From Pseudomonas cichorii (GTDB taxonomy: Bacteria; Pseudomonadota; Gammaproteobacteria; Pseudomonadales; Pseudomonadaceae): 64,000 nt of DNA. Numbering within the stretch: the first letter of the stretch is position 1; every line of letters begins with the position of its first letter. The stretch spans positions 3,462,001 through 3,526,000 of the forward strand of contig NZ_CP074349.1 of assembly GCF_018343775.1 (NCBI RefSeq). Reading direction: 5' to 3'. The notes beneath the pieces are model-generated. The model saw only the letters and a program-made list of their open reading frames with translations. It did no database searches and was not told where the DNA came from. A program made the position numbers and the translations under genes. Positions 41,607 through 51,216 of this stretch are shown here, piece by piece.

Positions 41607-43514
41607 TCAGAGACGCGCCTGACGCGCCGCCACGTTACGGGCCTTGGCCATGGCCGCAAGACGCACCGGAACGTTGGCCGCGCCATATCCGACGTAATCG
41701 TTCTTGCGTTGCAGGATCTCGAAGAAGAAACGCCCGTCAAAGGCATCGGTGTAGACATGGAACAGCTCGCCGCCCTGGGCATCACGGTCGTACAGCACGT
41801 TGTAATACGCCAGTTCGCTGAGGAATTCGTCATCGAAGTCGAAGCGTGCGGCCAGGTCGTCGTAATAGTTGAGCGGGATATCCAGCAACGGGACGCCTGC
41901 CTCCTTGGCGCGGCTGACCTCGGCGAAAATGTCTTCGCACGAAAACGCGATGTGATGCACGCCGGAGCCACGATAACTCGACAGAGCATGGGATATCGCC
42001 GTGTTGCGGTTTTCCGAAATGTTCAGCGGCAGACGGATCGTACTGCACCGGCTGCGCAACGCACGGCTTTTGACCAGCCCGTAAGGGTCAGGCAGCACCA
42101 CTTCGTCATCGGCCTCGAAATCCAGCAGGCTCTTGTAGAACAGCACCCAACTGTCGAGGCTGTCTGCCGGCAGAGCCATGGCCATGTGGTCAATGCGCTG
42201 CAGGCCGCCCTGATCCCTGGTCTTGGGGTCAACGATAAAGTCGATGTCGTAGATCGACTGGCCAGGCTCTGCGCCCTGAACCAGATAAATCAGGCTGCCA
42301 TCGGGCGCACGCACCGAAGGGATTTCCCGCTCGTTCGGCCCGACCAACCCACGGTAGGGCTGGCCCTTGAACGCTCGCGCACGCTCCAGCGCCCTGTTGC
42401 CATCATCCACTCGCAAGGCAGTGGCGCACAACGAAGGGCCATGGGCCTCGAAAAAGCTGTGGGCAAAGGAATAGGGTTCGGCATTGAGCACAATCTTGAT
42501 ATCACCCTGACCCAGCAGGCTCACCGCCTTGGAGCGATGCTGCCCCAGACGGGCGAAACCGAGACGTTCCAGCCAGCCGGACAATCGTGCGCCCTGAGTC
42601 TCGTCAACCGCGAACTCAAGGAACTCGACGCCACTGTACGTGCTGGCAGGCGGCGGGTTGAACAGGATTTCGGAAGCCACCGGCTCAGCCTCACGGGCCA
42701 GAAGCTCGCGGGTTTTCTCTTCCAGATAGAGCAATGAGCGGAAACCATCGGCGGCGTTGGCGCGGGTTGGTGCAGCCCGAAAACCATCATTGAAGACTTC
42801 CAGCGACAAAGGCCCGGTGTAGCCACTGCGCAGGATCGGCGCCAGAAAGCCTGGCAGGTCGAATTCGCCCTGCCCGGGGAAGCAGCGAAAATGTCGGCTC
42901 CACTCCAGCACGTCCATGGCCAGGATTGGCGCATCGGCCATTTGCACGAAAAATATCTTGTCGCCGGGAATCTGGGCGATGGCACCTGGATCGCCCTTGA
43001 GCGAAAGCGTATGGAAACTGTCGAGCAATACACCCAAAGCCGGGTGATCGACCTGACGCACAAGATTCCAGACCTGTTGCCAGGTATTCACATGACGCCC
43101 CCAGGCCAGGGCTTCGTAGCCCACCCGCAGGTTACGGGCACCGGCACGCTCGGCCAGCAGGCCCAGGTCATCGAGAAGGATATTTTCATCGCCCACCGAG
43201 TCGGCGGCGGCATTGCTGCAGACCAGCACCAGGTCGGTGCCCAGTTCCTGCATCAGATCGAATTTGCGTTCGGCACGGTCGACATTACGCTGAAGCCGGT
43301 CACGGCGGCAGCCTTCAAAATCACGAAACGGCTGGAACAGAGTGATGGCGATACCCAGGTCGGCGCAGATCTGCCTGACGTTGCGCGGGCTGCCGTCGTA
43401 ATACAAAAGGTCGTTCTCGAAGATTTCTACCCCGTCGAAACCGGCTGCAGCAACGGCTTCGAGCTTTTCAGGCAGAGTACCGCTCAGGGATACGGTGGCA
43501 ATAGAACGCTGCAT
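41607..43514 (-). CDS. quiC: 3-Dehydroshikimate dehydratase QuiC, two-domain form
   Basis: The 635-residue protein begins with a sugar-isomerase-like TIM barrel (about 1-280, MQRSIATVSLSGTLPEKLEA, later VEIFENDLLYYDG and GVLLDSFHTLSL), which converts 3-dehydroshikimate to protocatechuate. Its second half (about 300-600) is a hydroxyphenylpyruvate dioxygenase-like domain (RIDHMAMALPADSLDSWVLF, VHHIAFSCEDIF, FFEILQRKNDYVGYGAAN). The fusion is known in Pseudomonas QuiC, where the second domain has no settled activity. The AGGAG ribosome-binding site fits the ATG at 43514. It sits between the dehydrogenase/regulator pair and the transport genes and links the shikimate branch to the pca branch. 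Confidence 0.92.
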   Translation of the reverse strand: MQRSIATVSLSGTLPEKLEAVAAAGFDGVEIFENDLLYYDGSPRNVRQICADLGIAITLFQPFRDFEGCRRDRLQRNVDRAERKFDLMQELGTDLVLVCSNAAADSVGDENILLDDLGLLAERAGARNLRVGYEALAWGRHVNTWQQVWNLVRQVDHPALGVLLDSFHTLSLKGDPGAIAQIPGDKIFFVQMADAPILAMDVLEWSRHFRCFPGQGEFDLPGFLAPILRSGYTGPLSLEVFNDGFRAAPTRANAADGFRSLLYLEEKTRELLAREAEPVASEILFNPPPASTYSGVEFLEFAVDETQGARLSGWLERLGFARLGQHRSKAVSLLGQGDIKIVLNAEPYSFAHSFFEAHGPSLCATALRVDDGNRALERARAFKGQPYRGLVGPNEREIPSVRAPDGSLIYLVQGAEPGQSIYDIDFIVDPKTRDQGGLQRIDHMAMALPADSLDSWVLFYKSLLDFEADDEVVLPDPYGLVKSRALRSRCSTIRLPLNISENRNTAISHALSSYRGSGVHHIAFSCEDIFAEVSRAKEAGVPLLDIPLNYYDDLAARFDFDDEFLSELAYYNVLYDRDAQGGELFHVYTDAFDGRFFFEILQRKNDYVGYGAANVPVRLAAMAKARNVAARQARL

Positions 43515-44123
43515 GCTTTGAGCTCCTGGATGAGCACAACCTCTTCGGGTCGTGACTGGATAGCACCGCATTCTCGGCCTGAATCGGCCTCATTAGAGGG
43601 GTGCGAGTAAAGTATTTCCCTGTCAAAATGCCAGATCAACATAAAGTGTACGAACTGGTTAGTTTTGCGTTCGATTATCGAACAAAAGCCATTTTCCTCG
43701 ATTGACGCTGTTTCGATCAGTCCTCACCATCTGCCACACATTGCAGGATCACCGCGTGTCCGTTTTTCGCTTCACGGCAACAAACCCATAACAATTTCAA
43801 AAAACAGGAATATTGCTCATGTCTACCCTCCTTGCGCCGTCCGCTCTCACCTCGACACGCCCTTACCGGTCACTGGACCGACGATACCAGCAGGTCGTTC
43901 ACGCGACCCGACCTGTCGACGCCTGAATCAACCCAGCGCACTCGAAGGGTTGAGCCTGTAAGATGCCGGCCCGTTGAATCGTTCAGAAGATGCCGTGAGC
44001 AACCGGCCACGGGCATAACGGTTCGACGATCTCACTTTTACAGGTACAGCGCCTGAGTCGAGTGGACTTCTCAATTCCGACTGTAGCGAACTGCACAGTC
44101 TTGGAACGGATGGTTAGAACATC
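43515..44123. promoter_or_regulatory. Divergent control region between quiC and the MFS gene
   Basis: No gene is supported in these 609 bases; short plus-strand frames lack start signals. Near the quiC side it contains a TGGTTAG element within AACTGGTTAG at 43653-43662 and the perfect inverted repeat GTTCGATTATCGAAC at 43669-43683. A second TGGTTAG, as TGGTTAGAACAT at 44111-44122, touches the MFS start. The inverted repeat resembles the binding site GTTCGATAATCGCAC described for PcaR of P. putida. Confidence 0.6.
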
Positions 44124-45452
44124 ATGATCAACACCCAAACCAACCCAGCCGCCCGGGCTGCCCGGGCGGGCATCGGCGAAAAGATTCGTGGCGCCATGGC
44201 CGTGGGCAAGACCCGCTGGGGCATGCTTGCCCTGGTGTTCTTTGCAACCACCCTGAACTACATAGACCGTGCAGCACTCGGTGTCATGCAGCCGATCCTG
44301 GCCAAGGAAATGAGCTGGACGGCGATGGACTACGCCAACATCAACTTCTGGTTCCAGGTCGGTTATGCGGTGGGCTTCATACTGCAAGGCCGGTTCATTG
44401 ACCGGGTCGGCGTCAAGCGTGCTTTCTTCCTGGCCGTGCTGCTCTGGAGCCTGGCCACCGGCGCCCACGGCCTGGCGACATCCGCTGTCGGCTTCATGAT
44501 CTGCCGCTTCATTCTGGGCCTGACCGAAGCTGCCAACTACCCCGCCTGCGTCAAGACCACACGCCTGTGGTTCCCGGCCGGGGAACGTGCAGTGGCCACC
44601 GGCATCTTCAACGCCGGGACCAATGTCGGCGCCATGCTGACCCCTGCCCTGCTGCCATTGATCCTGACCATCTGGGGCTGGCAGGCCGCGTTCATGGCCA
44701 TGGGCTCGCTCGGTCTGTTCTGGGTCATCATCTGGCGCCTGAAGTATTACAACCCCGAAGAACACCCGACCCTGAGCAAGAGTGAACTGGACTACATCAA
44801 CCAGGAAGTCGAGCCAGAGCCGGTCAAGGTGCCTTTCTCACATATCCTGAAGATGCGCGGCACCTGGGCGTTCGCCGTGGCCTATTCCCTGACCGCTCCA
44901 GTGTTCTGGTTCTACCTGTACTGGCTGCCGCCGTTTCTCAATCAGCAATACAACCTGGGCATCAGCGTCACGCAAATGGGTATCCCGCTGATCCTGATCT
45001 GGCTGACCGCCGACGTGGGCAGCATTGGTGGCGGCATCCTGTCCTCATGGCTGATCGGACGTGGTGTACGGGCAACCACCGCACGCCTGATATCGATGCT
45101 GATCTTCGCCATCACCATCTGCAGCGTGATCTTTGCCGCCAATGCCAGCGGATTGTGGGTTGCCGTACTGGCCATTTCGGTAGCGGTCGGTGCGCATCAG
45201 GCCTGGACGGCGAATATCTGGAGTCTGGTGATGGACTACACGCCCAAGCACATGATGAGCACCGTATTCGGCTTCGGCGGGATGTGTGCGGCCGTCGGCG
45301 GGATGTTCATGACCCAGTTGGTCGGCGCGGTCCTCACTGCCACCAATAACAACTACAGCGTGCTGTTCACCATGATCCCGGCGATGTACTTCATTGCCCT
45401 GACCTGGATGTTCTTCATGGCACCCCGCAAGGTGCCGAAGATCAGCGAGTAA
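44124..45452 (+). CDS. MFS transporter, probable quinate/shikimate uptake
   Basis: The 442-residue protein has 12 predicted membrane helices and matches the anion:cation symporter (ACS) group of the major facilitator superfamily, with NYIDRAALGVMQPILAKEM in helix 1 and GRFIDRVGVKRAF as the loop 2-3 motif. ACS carriers move hexuronates, galactarate, 4-hydroxyphenylacetate and related carboxylates. Its place beside quiC and an OprD-type porin suggests quinate or shikimate as the substrate, which is inference. There is no strong ribosome-binding site before the ATG. A REP-like pair follows. Confidence 0.85.
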   Translation: MINTQTNPAARAARAGIGEKIRGAMAVGKTRWGMLALVFFATTLNYIDRAALGVMQPILAKEMSWTAMDYANINFWFQVGYAVGFILQGRFIDRVGVKRAFFLAVLLWSLATGAHGLATSAVGFMICRFILGLTEAANYPACVKTTRLWFPAGERAVATGIFNAGTNVGAMLTPALLPLILTIWGWQAAFMAMGSLGLFWVIIWRLKYYNPEEHPTLSKSELDYINQEVEPEPVKVPFSHILKMRGTWAFAVAYSLTAPVFWFYLYWLPPFLNQQYNLGISVTQMGIPLILIWLTADVGSIGGGILSSWLIGRGVRATTARLISMLIFAITICSVIFAANASGLWVAVLAISVAVGAHQAWTANIWSLVMDYTPKHMMSTVFGFGGMCAAVGGMFMTQLVGAVLTATNNNYSVLFTMIPAMYFIALTWMFFMAPRKVPKISE

Positions 45453-45482
45453 TAGAACGGCCACCTGTCAAACGCAACATCC

Positions 45483-45566
45483 GTAGGAATTTATTCGCGA
45501 GACGCCCGTACATCCGAAAAAAATGTATCGCCGTCAATGACGTCTCGCGGATAGATCCGCTCCTGC
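45483..45566. repeat. REP-like inverted arms between the MFS and DMT genes
   Basis: GTAGGAATTTATTCGCGAGA followed by CG at 45483-45504 faces CGTCTCGCGGATAGATCCGC followed by TCCTGC at 45541-45566. The outer arms are imperfect. The pair lies between convergent genes and ends at the DMT stop codon. Confidence 0.55.
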
Positions 45567-46451
45567 TCACCCCTTGCTACGCTGCTGCCACGCCGCAGCA
45601 AGCCCGCTCAGGCAGATGATCACGATGCCGACCTGGGCGATGGGTGACGGCATATGGTCGAAGACCATGAACCCCAGAAGGCCCGCAAAGACAATCTGGC
45701 AGTAACTGAACGGCGCCAGGATAGCCGGCGCGGTGAAGCGGAATGCCTGGGTCAGCAGCAAATGAGCGGACATCCCGCACGCCCCCAACGCCAATAGAAA
45801 CGGCCAGTGCTTGAGCTCAGGCGTCTGCCAGAAAAACGGCACCAGCGCGCTCATCAGCAAGGTATTGAACAGACCGGCAAAGAAGTTGCTGGTGGTCGGG
45901 CTGTCGTACGGGCTGACCAGACGAGTCAGCAGTTGATAGATCGCAAAGCACAAGGCCGAAGACAGCGGCAGCAGAATCGCCGGAGTAAAGAGTTCACCGC
46001 CCGGGTGAATGATCACGATCACCCCCGAAAACCCCACCACCACCGCCAGCCATTGGCCCCGCGTGACACGCTCCTTCAATAATGGCACCGACAAGGCCGT
46101 GACCAGCAACGGCGCAAGAAAGTTGACCGCCGTGGCTTCAGCCTGGGGGATGAACATCAGGCTGCTGGTAAACAACAGGCTGGTACCCAGCAGGGCCAGC
46201 GCACGCAAGACCTGAAAGCCCGGTCGCTTGGTGCGCAACACCCGCAGCCCCGCCGACGGCATGAAAATGAACGCCATGAGCAGCGTATGAACCAGATAGC
46301 GCGCCCAGACCACCAGAATGATCGGATAGAAGCCGGAAAGGTATTTGGAGAGCGTGTCATGGCTGGCGAACAGAAAGGTCGCCAGCAGGATCAGGCCAAT
46401 TCCCTTGAGGGGTTGATTGATACCGGATAGCGGCGTGCTGGTAGTGCTCAT
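45567..46451 (-). CDS. EamA/DMT family transporter
   Basis: The 294-residue protein has about ten membrane helices in two repeated halves, with LLATFLFASHDTLSKYLSGF in the first and an EamA-like second half (LLPLSSALCFAIYQLLTRLV). The drug/metabolite transporter superfamily exports or exchanges amino acids, sugars and metabolites. It lies between the MFS carrier and porin genes on the opposite strand, but nothing ties it to aromatic acid transport except position. The ATG at 46451 was chosen over one 21 bases upstream because AAGGAAG lies four bases before it. Confidence 0.85.
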   Translation of the reverse strand: MSTTSTPLSGINQPLKGIGLILLATFLFASHDTLSKYLSGFYPIILVVWARYLVHTLLMAFIFMPSAGLRVLRTKRPGFQVLRALALLGTSLLFTSSLMFIPQAEATAVNFLAPLLVTALSVPLLKERVTRGQWLAVVVGFSGVIVIIHPGGELFTPAILLPLSSALCFAIYQLLTRLVSPYDSPTTSNFFAGLFNTLLMSALVPFFWQTPELKHWPFLLALGACGMSAHLLLTQAFRFTAPAILAPFSYCQIVFAGLLGFMVFDHMPSPIAQVGIVIICLSGLAAAWQQRSKG

Positions 46452-46563
46452 CGGGCTTCCTTGTTCTGGCATGCAACTGAAGAATATTCACGCGCCTCGC
46501 CCAGCGGGGCCGCAATCATTTTTGAGTGAGCATCGCAGGCAGTAATCGGGGCGTCTCGTTAAA

Positions 46564-46600
46564 ATGTTCTAACCAGTTAATTTTTGGTCGATAATCGCAC
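46564..46600. promoter_or_regulatory. Composite operator before the OprD-type porin gene
   Basis: ATGTTCTAACCA at 46564-46575 is the exact reverse complement of the sequence at 44111-44122 before the MFS gene. GGTCGATAATCGCAC follows at 46586-46600 and matches the PcaR-type site GTTCGATAATCGCAC at 14 of 15 positions. The same two elements occur in front of quiC with the same spacing order. Confidence 0.65.
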
Positions 46601-46695
46601 GAAATAGCATTTTTCCAATTGCAGACGCTTCTTTGGTCTTTACTATCAGAGCCAGTTGTACTGCCCACAAATAATGATAAGAAGGCTCCTACCTC

Positions 46696-47952
46696 ATGCG
46701 CTTGAAATCCAACTGCAAAATCCTTTGCGGCTTTTCTGCGGCTATCACAGCCAGTCTCACTCCCACCTTCAGCCAGGCGGCAGGCTTCGTCGATGATGCC
46801 AAGGTGGGCTTGAACCTACGCAACTTCTTTATCAACCGCAACTTCGTCGACCCTGACAACGCCCAGAACGGCGCTCAGGAATGGACCCAGAACTTCATTC
46901 TCGACGCCCGCTCCGGCTTCACCCAGGGCACCGTCGGCTTTGGCGTCGATGTACTGGGGCTCTACTCCCTCAAGCTTGACGGCGGTAAAGGTTCCGGCGG
47001 TACACAACTGCTGCCGATACATGGTGACGGACGCCCCGCCGATGATTTCGGACGACTGGGCGTTGCGGCCAAGGCGCGCTTTTCCAAGACCGAGCTGAAA
47101 GTCGGCGAATGGATGCCGGTGCTGCCCATCCTGCGCTCCGACGATGGCCGTTCGCTGCCACAGACCTTCCGTGGCGGACAGATCACCTCGAAGGAAATCG
47201 ACGGCCTGACACTCTACGGCGGCCAGTTCCGCGCCAACAGCCCGCGTAACGACGCAAGCATGGAAGACATGTCGATGCAGGGTCGCGGGGCATTTACCTC
47301 CGACCGGTTCAACTTCGGCGGCGGCGAATACACCTTCAATGAAAAACGCACACTGGTCGGCCTCTGGTACGCCCAGCTCGAAGATATCTACCAGCAACAG
47401 TACCTCAATGTGGTCCACAGCCAGCCGCTGGGCAAATGGGTACTGGGTGCCAACCTTGGTTTCTTCAACGGCAAGGATGACGGCCAGTCACTGGCCGGCG
47501 ACATGGACAACAAGACCTGGTCGGCCATGCTCTCGGCCCGCTACGGCGGCAACACTTTCTACCTCGGCCTGCAGAAAGTCAGCGGCGACAGCGCCTGGAT
47601 GCGGGTCAATGGCACCAGTGGCGGCACCCTGGCCAACGACAGCTACAACTCCAGCTTTGAAAACGCCAAGGAACGTTCCTGGCAGTTGCGCCATGACTAC
47701 GACTTCGCCGCACTCGGCGTGCCCGGCCTGACCCTGATGAACCGCTACATCAGTGGCGAAAACGTGCACACAGGCACCATCACCAATGGCGAAGAATGGG
47801 CTCGGGAATCGGAGCTGGCTTATGTCTTCCAGAGCGGCTCGTTCAAGAATCTGTCCGTCAAATGGCGCAACTCCAGCATGCGCCGCGATTACAGCACCAA
47901 CCAGTTCGACGAGAACCGCCTGATCGTCAGCTATCCGTTGTCGCTGCTCTGA
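46696..47952 (+). CDS. OprD-family outer-membrane porin
   Basis: The 418-residue protein begins with a signal peptide ending near FSQAAGF. The following OprD-type sequence (VGLNLRNFFINRNF, then FILDARSGFTQGTVGFGVDV, and the C-terminal RRDYSTNQFDENRLIVSYPL) is a substrate-specific 18-strand porin. In this region it most likely admits quinate, shikimate or aromatic acids across the outer membrane. Its promoter carries the PcaR-like composite site. A terminator that serves both this gene and pcaC follows. The exact substrate cannot be read. Confidence 0.9.
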   Translation: MRLKSNCKILCGFSAAITASLTPTFSQAAGFVDDAKVGLNLRNFFINRNFVDPDNAQNGAQEWTQNFILDARSGFTQGTVGFGVDVLGLYSLKLDGGKGSGGTQLLPIHGDGRPADDFGRLGVAAKARFSKTELKVGEWMPVLPILRSDDGRSLPQTFRGGQITSKEIDGLTLYGGQFRANSPRNDASMEDMSMQGRGAFTSDRFNFGGGEYTFNEKRTLVGLWYAQLEDIYQQQYLNVVHSQPLGKWVLGANLGFFNGKDDGQSLAGDMDNKTWSAMLSARYGGNTFYLGLQKVSGDSAWMRVNGTSGGTLANDSYNSSFENAKERSWQLRHDYDFAALGVPGLTLMNRYISGENVHTGTITNGEEWARESELAYVFQSGSFKNLSVKWRNSSMRRDYSTNQFDENRLIVSYPLSLL

Positions 47953-47959
47953 CAGACAA

Positions 47960-47990
47960 AGGCCGCCAGGGAAAACCCTGGCGGCCTTTT
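47960..47990. terminator. Bidirectional terminator between the porin gene and pcaC
   Basis: AGGCCGCCAGGG and CCCTGGCGGCCT form a 12-base perfect stem over a loop of AAAA, followed by TTTC on the plus strand. Confidence 0.9.
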
Positions 47991-48016
47991 CATGCACCCA
48001 CTTCCTGAGCCCGCCA

Positions 48017-48415
48017 TCACTCCTTGTTCAACGACTCCACGCCCATCTCGTCCCACACCTCTTCAGCCAGATGGAAAGTCGCATTGGCGGCCGGAATCCC
48101 GCAATAGATCGCGCTCTGCATCAGCACTTCCTTGATCTCGTCACGGGTCACGCCATTGTTTTTGGCGGCCTTCAGATGCAGACGCAATTCCCCTTCGCGA
48201 TTCATGCCGATCAGCATGGCGATGGTGATCAGGCTGCGGGTATGACGCGGCAGGCCGGGGCGCGTCCAGATATCGCCCCAGGCATGACGGGTGATCATTT
48301 CCTGAAACTCTTCGTTGAAGGGGGTCAGTTTTTTCAGGCTGTTATCGACATGGGTATCGCCCAGCACCGCACGACGAACCTGCATGCCGGCCTGATAGCG
48401 TTCTTCTTCATTCAT
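48017..48415 (-). CDS. pcaC: 4-Carboxymuconolactone decarboxylase PcaC
   Basis: The 132-residue enzyme decarboxylates 4-carboxymuconolactone to beta-ketoadipate enol-lactone. It has the AhpD-like CMD fold with LPRHTRSLITIAMLIGMNRE, EIKEVLMQSAIYCGIPAANA and catalytic His in the same helix. Its ATG overlaps the stop of pcaB by four bases. It ends the pca operon. The next enzyme, PcaD, is not fused to it and is not in the window. Confidence 0.95.
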   Translation of the reverse strand: MNEEERYQAGMQVRRAVLGDTHVDNSLKKLTPFNEEFQEMITRHAWGDIWTRPGLPRHTRSLITIAMLIGMNREGELRLHLKAAKNNGVTRDEIKEVLMQSAIYCGIPAANATFHLAEEVWDEMGVESLNKE

Positions 48416-49773
48416 TGCTTGATCCTTGTGTGTTCGGCGACGGCACGTTCAACCCAGAGTCGGGCCTGGCCAAGGTAATGAGCCGGGTCGAGCAAGCGAT
48501 CCAGCTCTTGAGATGACAATTGGGCAGTGACGTGCGGATCCTCACCCAGCACCTGACGCAGATGCGCGCCCTGCTGGACTGCCCGACGACAGTTCTGCTC
48601 GACCAGATGGTGTGCAGCATCTCGTCCGATGCGTCGGGAAAGCTCGATGCTGACAGCTTCGGCCAGCACCAGCCCACGGGTGGAATCCAGATTCACCAGC
48701 ATCCGCGACTCATCGACTTCCAGCCCCGGCACAACCTGCAAGGCTTGCTGCAACGAGCCGGACACAAGGCAGCAGAGTTCCGGCAGGGTTTCCCATTCTG
48801 CATGCCACAGGCCCAGACTGCGCTCATGCTCCTGAGGCATGGCGGTAAACATTGTGGCGACCAGCCCCGGCGCGCGAGTCGCCGCGCCGATCATCACCGC
48901 TGCGCCCACCGGATTTCGTTTGTGGGGCATGGTCGAAGAGCCGCCCTTGCCTGCTGCCGCGGGCTCGAACACTTCGCCAACTTCGGTCTGCATCAGCAGG
49001 CTGATATCCCGGCCCATCTTGCCCAGGCTGCCCGCAATCATGCCCAACAGACTGGCGAACTCCACCAGCCTGTCACGCTGGGTATGCCAGGGCTGATCAG
49101 GCACGCTCAACTGCAACTCGTCTGCCAGGGCCTCGGTTACCGCAAAAGCCTCATCCCCCAAGGCCGCCAGACTGCCGGAAGCCCCACCGAACTGCAGGCA
49201 CAGCAGGCGCGGCCTGATCTCTTCCAGGCGCTGGCGATGGCGCGTCACCGCCCCCAGCCAGCCAGCGATTTTCATGCCCAGCGTCACTGGCGTCGCCTGT
49301 TGCAGCCAGGTGCGCCCGGCCAGTGGCGTCTGCGCATGACGCTGGGCCTGCACGACAAGGGTGTCGGCCAGCTCTTGCAGATCACACTCCAACAGTTCGA
49401 TAGCACGACGCACTTGCAGGATAAGCCCGGTATCCATCACATCCTGGCTGGTAGCCCCCATGTGCACGTAACGTTCGGCTTCAGGGTTACGCTGGGCAAT
49501 CTGCTTGCCCAGCGCCTTGACCAGCGGAATCGCCGAGTTGCCCGCATTACCGATTGCAACGGCCAGGTCATCGAAATCGAACAGCCCGGCACGGCAGCTT
49601 TCCACAATATCGGTCACTACGTCCCCGGGAATCAGCCCGACACGGGCCTGAGCCCTGGCCAGTGCGGCCTCGAAATCCAGCATGCCCTGCACTCGCCCGG
49701 CATCGCAGAACACCTCGCGCATTTGGGGCTGAGTGAAATAGGCATCGAAAAGTTGATTGCTCGGTCTGTTCAC
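48412..49773 (-). CDS. pcaB: 3-Carboxy-cis,cis-muconate cycloisomerase PcaB
   Basis: The 453-residue enzyme belongs to the fumarase/aspartase superfamily, shown by the signature GGSSTMPHKRNPVGAAVMI and the earlier HMGATSQDVMDTGLIL. It lactonises 3-carboxymuconate, the product of PcaHG. The GTG start has GGAG seven bases upstream and lies 21 bases after the pcaK stop; the ATG in the same place is followed at once by a stop. A very long frame on the opposite strand is only its GC-rich shadow. Confidence 0.95.
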   Translation of the reverse strand: MNRPSNQLFDAYFTQPQMREVFCDAGRVQGMLDFEAALARAQARVGLIPGDVVTDIVESCRAGLFDFDDLAVAIGNAGNSAIPLVKALGKQIAQRNPEAERYVHMGATSQDVMDTGLILQVRRAIELLECDLQELADTLVVQAQRHAQTPLAGRTWLQQATPVTLGMKIAGWLGAVTRHRQRLEEIRPRLLCLQFGGASGSLAALGDEAFAVTEALADELQLSVPDQPWHTQRDRLVEFASLLGMIAGSLGKMGRDISLLMQTEVGEVFEPAAAGKGGSSTMPHKRNPVGAAVMIGAATRAPGLVATMFTAMPQEHERSLGLWHAEWETLPELCCLVSGSLQQALQVVPGLEVDESRMLVNLDSTRGLVLAEAVSIELSRRIGRDAAHHLVEQNCRRAVQQGAHLRQVLGEDPHVTAQLSSQELDRLLDPAHYLGQARLWVERAVAEHTRIKQ

Positions 49774-49794
49774 ATCACCGCTCCAGATAAAAAG

Positions 49795-51144
49795 TCAGGT
49801 GGCATCTGCATGGCTGACCCAGCCTTTGATCAGTACCGCCAACGCGGCCAGCGCAGCGGGAATCACCAGTGCAGTCAGGACCTGCTCGAAGCTCCAGCCC
49901 AATCCCAGCAGCGTCGCACCAGCCCAGGCACCGAGAATCGCACCAAAGCGACCAATGCCCAGCATCCACGAAACACCCGTGGCACGACCCTGGGTCGGAT
50001 AGAAACGGGCCGCCAGCGAAGGCATCGCCGACTGCGCTCCATTGATGCACATGCCCGCCATCAGCACGAGGGTCGCCAACAGCGCAACATTGTGCAGGCT
50101 CTGCCCGACCAGCCAGGCGAACACACCGGCCAACGCATAGGCCACGCCAATCACCTTATGCGGGTTGAACCGGTCCATGGCCCAGCCGACGCCCACGGCA
50201 CTGAGCACACCGCCAAACTGGAACAAGGCACCGATGAACGCCGACTGCTCCATGCTCGCGCCGCTGTCGCGCATCAGGGTCGGCAGCCAGCTGGTCAGCA
50301 GATAAACGATCACCAGGCCCATGAAATAGGTCAGCCACAGCAACAAGGTTCCGGTGCTGTAAGTGCCGGAAAAAATCACCTTCAGTACATTGCGGCTGCT
50401 GACGGTCTTTTGCTCCGGGACGCTGAAATCCCCGGCGGTCGCTACCTCAGACGGCGCAATGGGCGCCAGTACTTTACGAATCCGCTCTGCACCGCGATTG
50501 CGCACCACCAGAAAACGCGCCGACTCCGGCAGCCAGACCATCAGCACCACTGCCAGCAGCAACGGCAGGATGCCGCCGAGCATCAGCAGGCTGTGCCAGC
50601 CCAGGCTGGGAATCATTTTCGCCGAGACAAAACCTCCGCACGCCATGCCCAGGTTGAACCCGCAGAACATGCTGGTGACCAGCAAGGACTTGAGGCGCTC
50701 GGGCGTGTATTCGGACAGCAGCGTGGTAGCGTTGGGCATTGCCGCACCCAGCCCCAGGCCGGTCAGCAGACGCAGCACCAGCAACTGGTCGATATTGGTG
50801 CTGTAGGCCGAAGCCAGGCTGAACAAGCCAAACACAAACACTGCGACCACCAGCACCACTTTGCGACCAAAGCGGTCAGCCAGCGGCCCGGAGCCCAGTG
50901 CGCCGAAGACCATGCCGATCAGGGCTGCACTCATCACCGGCCCAAGGCTGGCACGGTCAATGCCCCAGTCCTGACTCAACGCAGGCGCAATGAAGCCCAT
51001 GGCCGCCGTATCCAGGCCGTCGAGAAAGACGATCAGAAAGCACAACGCAACAATCCGCCACTGATACCTGGACAGCGGCTGACGGTTGATGAAGACCTGC
51101 ACGTCGAGCGTGCCCGTGGCGGGCTCGCGAGCTGAAAGCGTCAT
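49795..51144 (-). CDS. pcaK: PcaK-like aromatic acid/H+ symporter
   Basis: The 449-residue protein has 12 membrane helices and the AAHS signature DGLDTAAMGFIAPAL in helix 1 and GPLADRFGRKVVL in the loop between helices 2 and 3. It matches PcaK, which imports protocatechuate and 4-hydroxybenzoate and aids chemotaxis toward them. The ribosome-binding site AGGAAAC precedes the ATG. It lies inside the pca operon between pcaG and pcaB, so substrate entry and ring cleavage are co-expressed. Other AAHS carriers have similar motifs, so the exact substrate is open. Confidence 0.88.
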   Translation of the reverse strand: MTLSAREPATGTLDVQVFINRQPLSRYQWRIVALCFLIVFLDGLDTAAMGFIAPALSQDWGIDRASLGPVMSAALIGMVFGALGSGPLADRFGRKVVLVVAVFVFGLFSLASAYSTNIDQLLVLRLLTGLGLGAAMPNATTLLSEYTPERLKSLLVTSMFCGFNLGMACGGFVSAKMIPSLGWHSLLMLGGILPLLLAVVLMVWLPESARFLVVRNRGAERIRKVLAPIAPSEVATAGDFSVPEQKTVSSRNVLKVIFSGTYSTGTLLLWLTYFMGLVIVYLLTSWLPTLMRDSGASMEQSAFIGALFQFGGVLSAVGVGWAMDRFNPHKVIGVAYALAGVFAWLVGQSLHNVALLATLVLMAGMCINGAQSAMPSLAARFYPTQGRATGVSWMLGIGRFGAILGAWAGATLLGLGWSFEQVLTALVIPAALAALAVLIKGWVSHADAT

Positions 51145-51216
51145 GGATGTTTCCTTTTATTTTTATAAGGTCGCCAGCCAATGCTGGCGCCATGCAACGC
51201 ACGCAATGACAACTTT

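Noticed and set aside
43665..43961. A 98-codon plus-strand frame in the quiC/MFS control region
   Set aside because: It covers operator-like repeats, has no ribosome-binding site and no natural composition.
48520..51135. An 871-codon open frame on the plus strand across pcaB and pcaK
   Set aside because: It is antisense to two clear genes, is rich in His, Gln, Arg and Gly as GC-rich shadow frames are, and has no domain.
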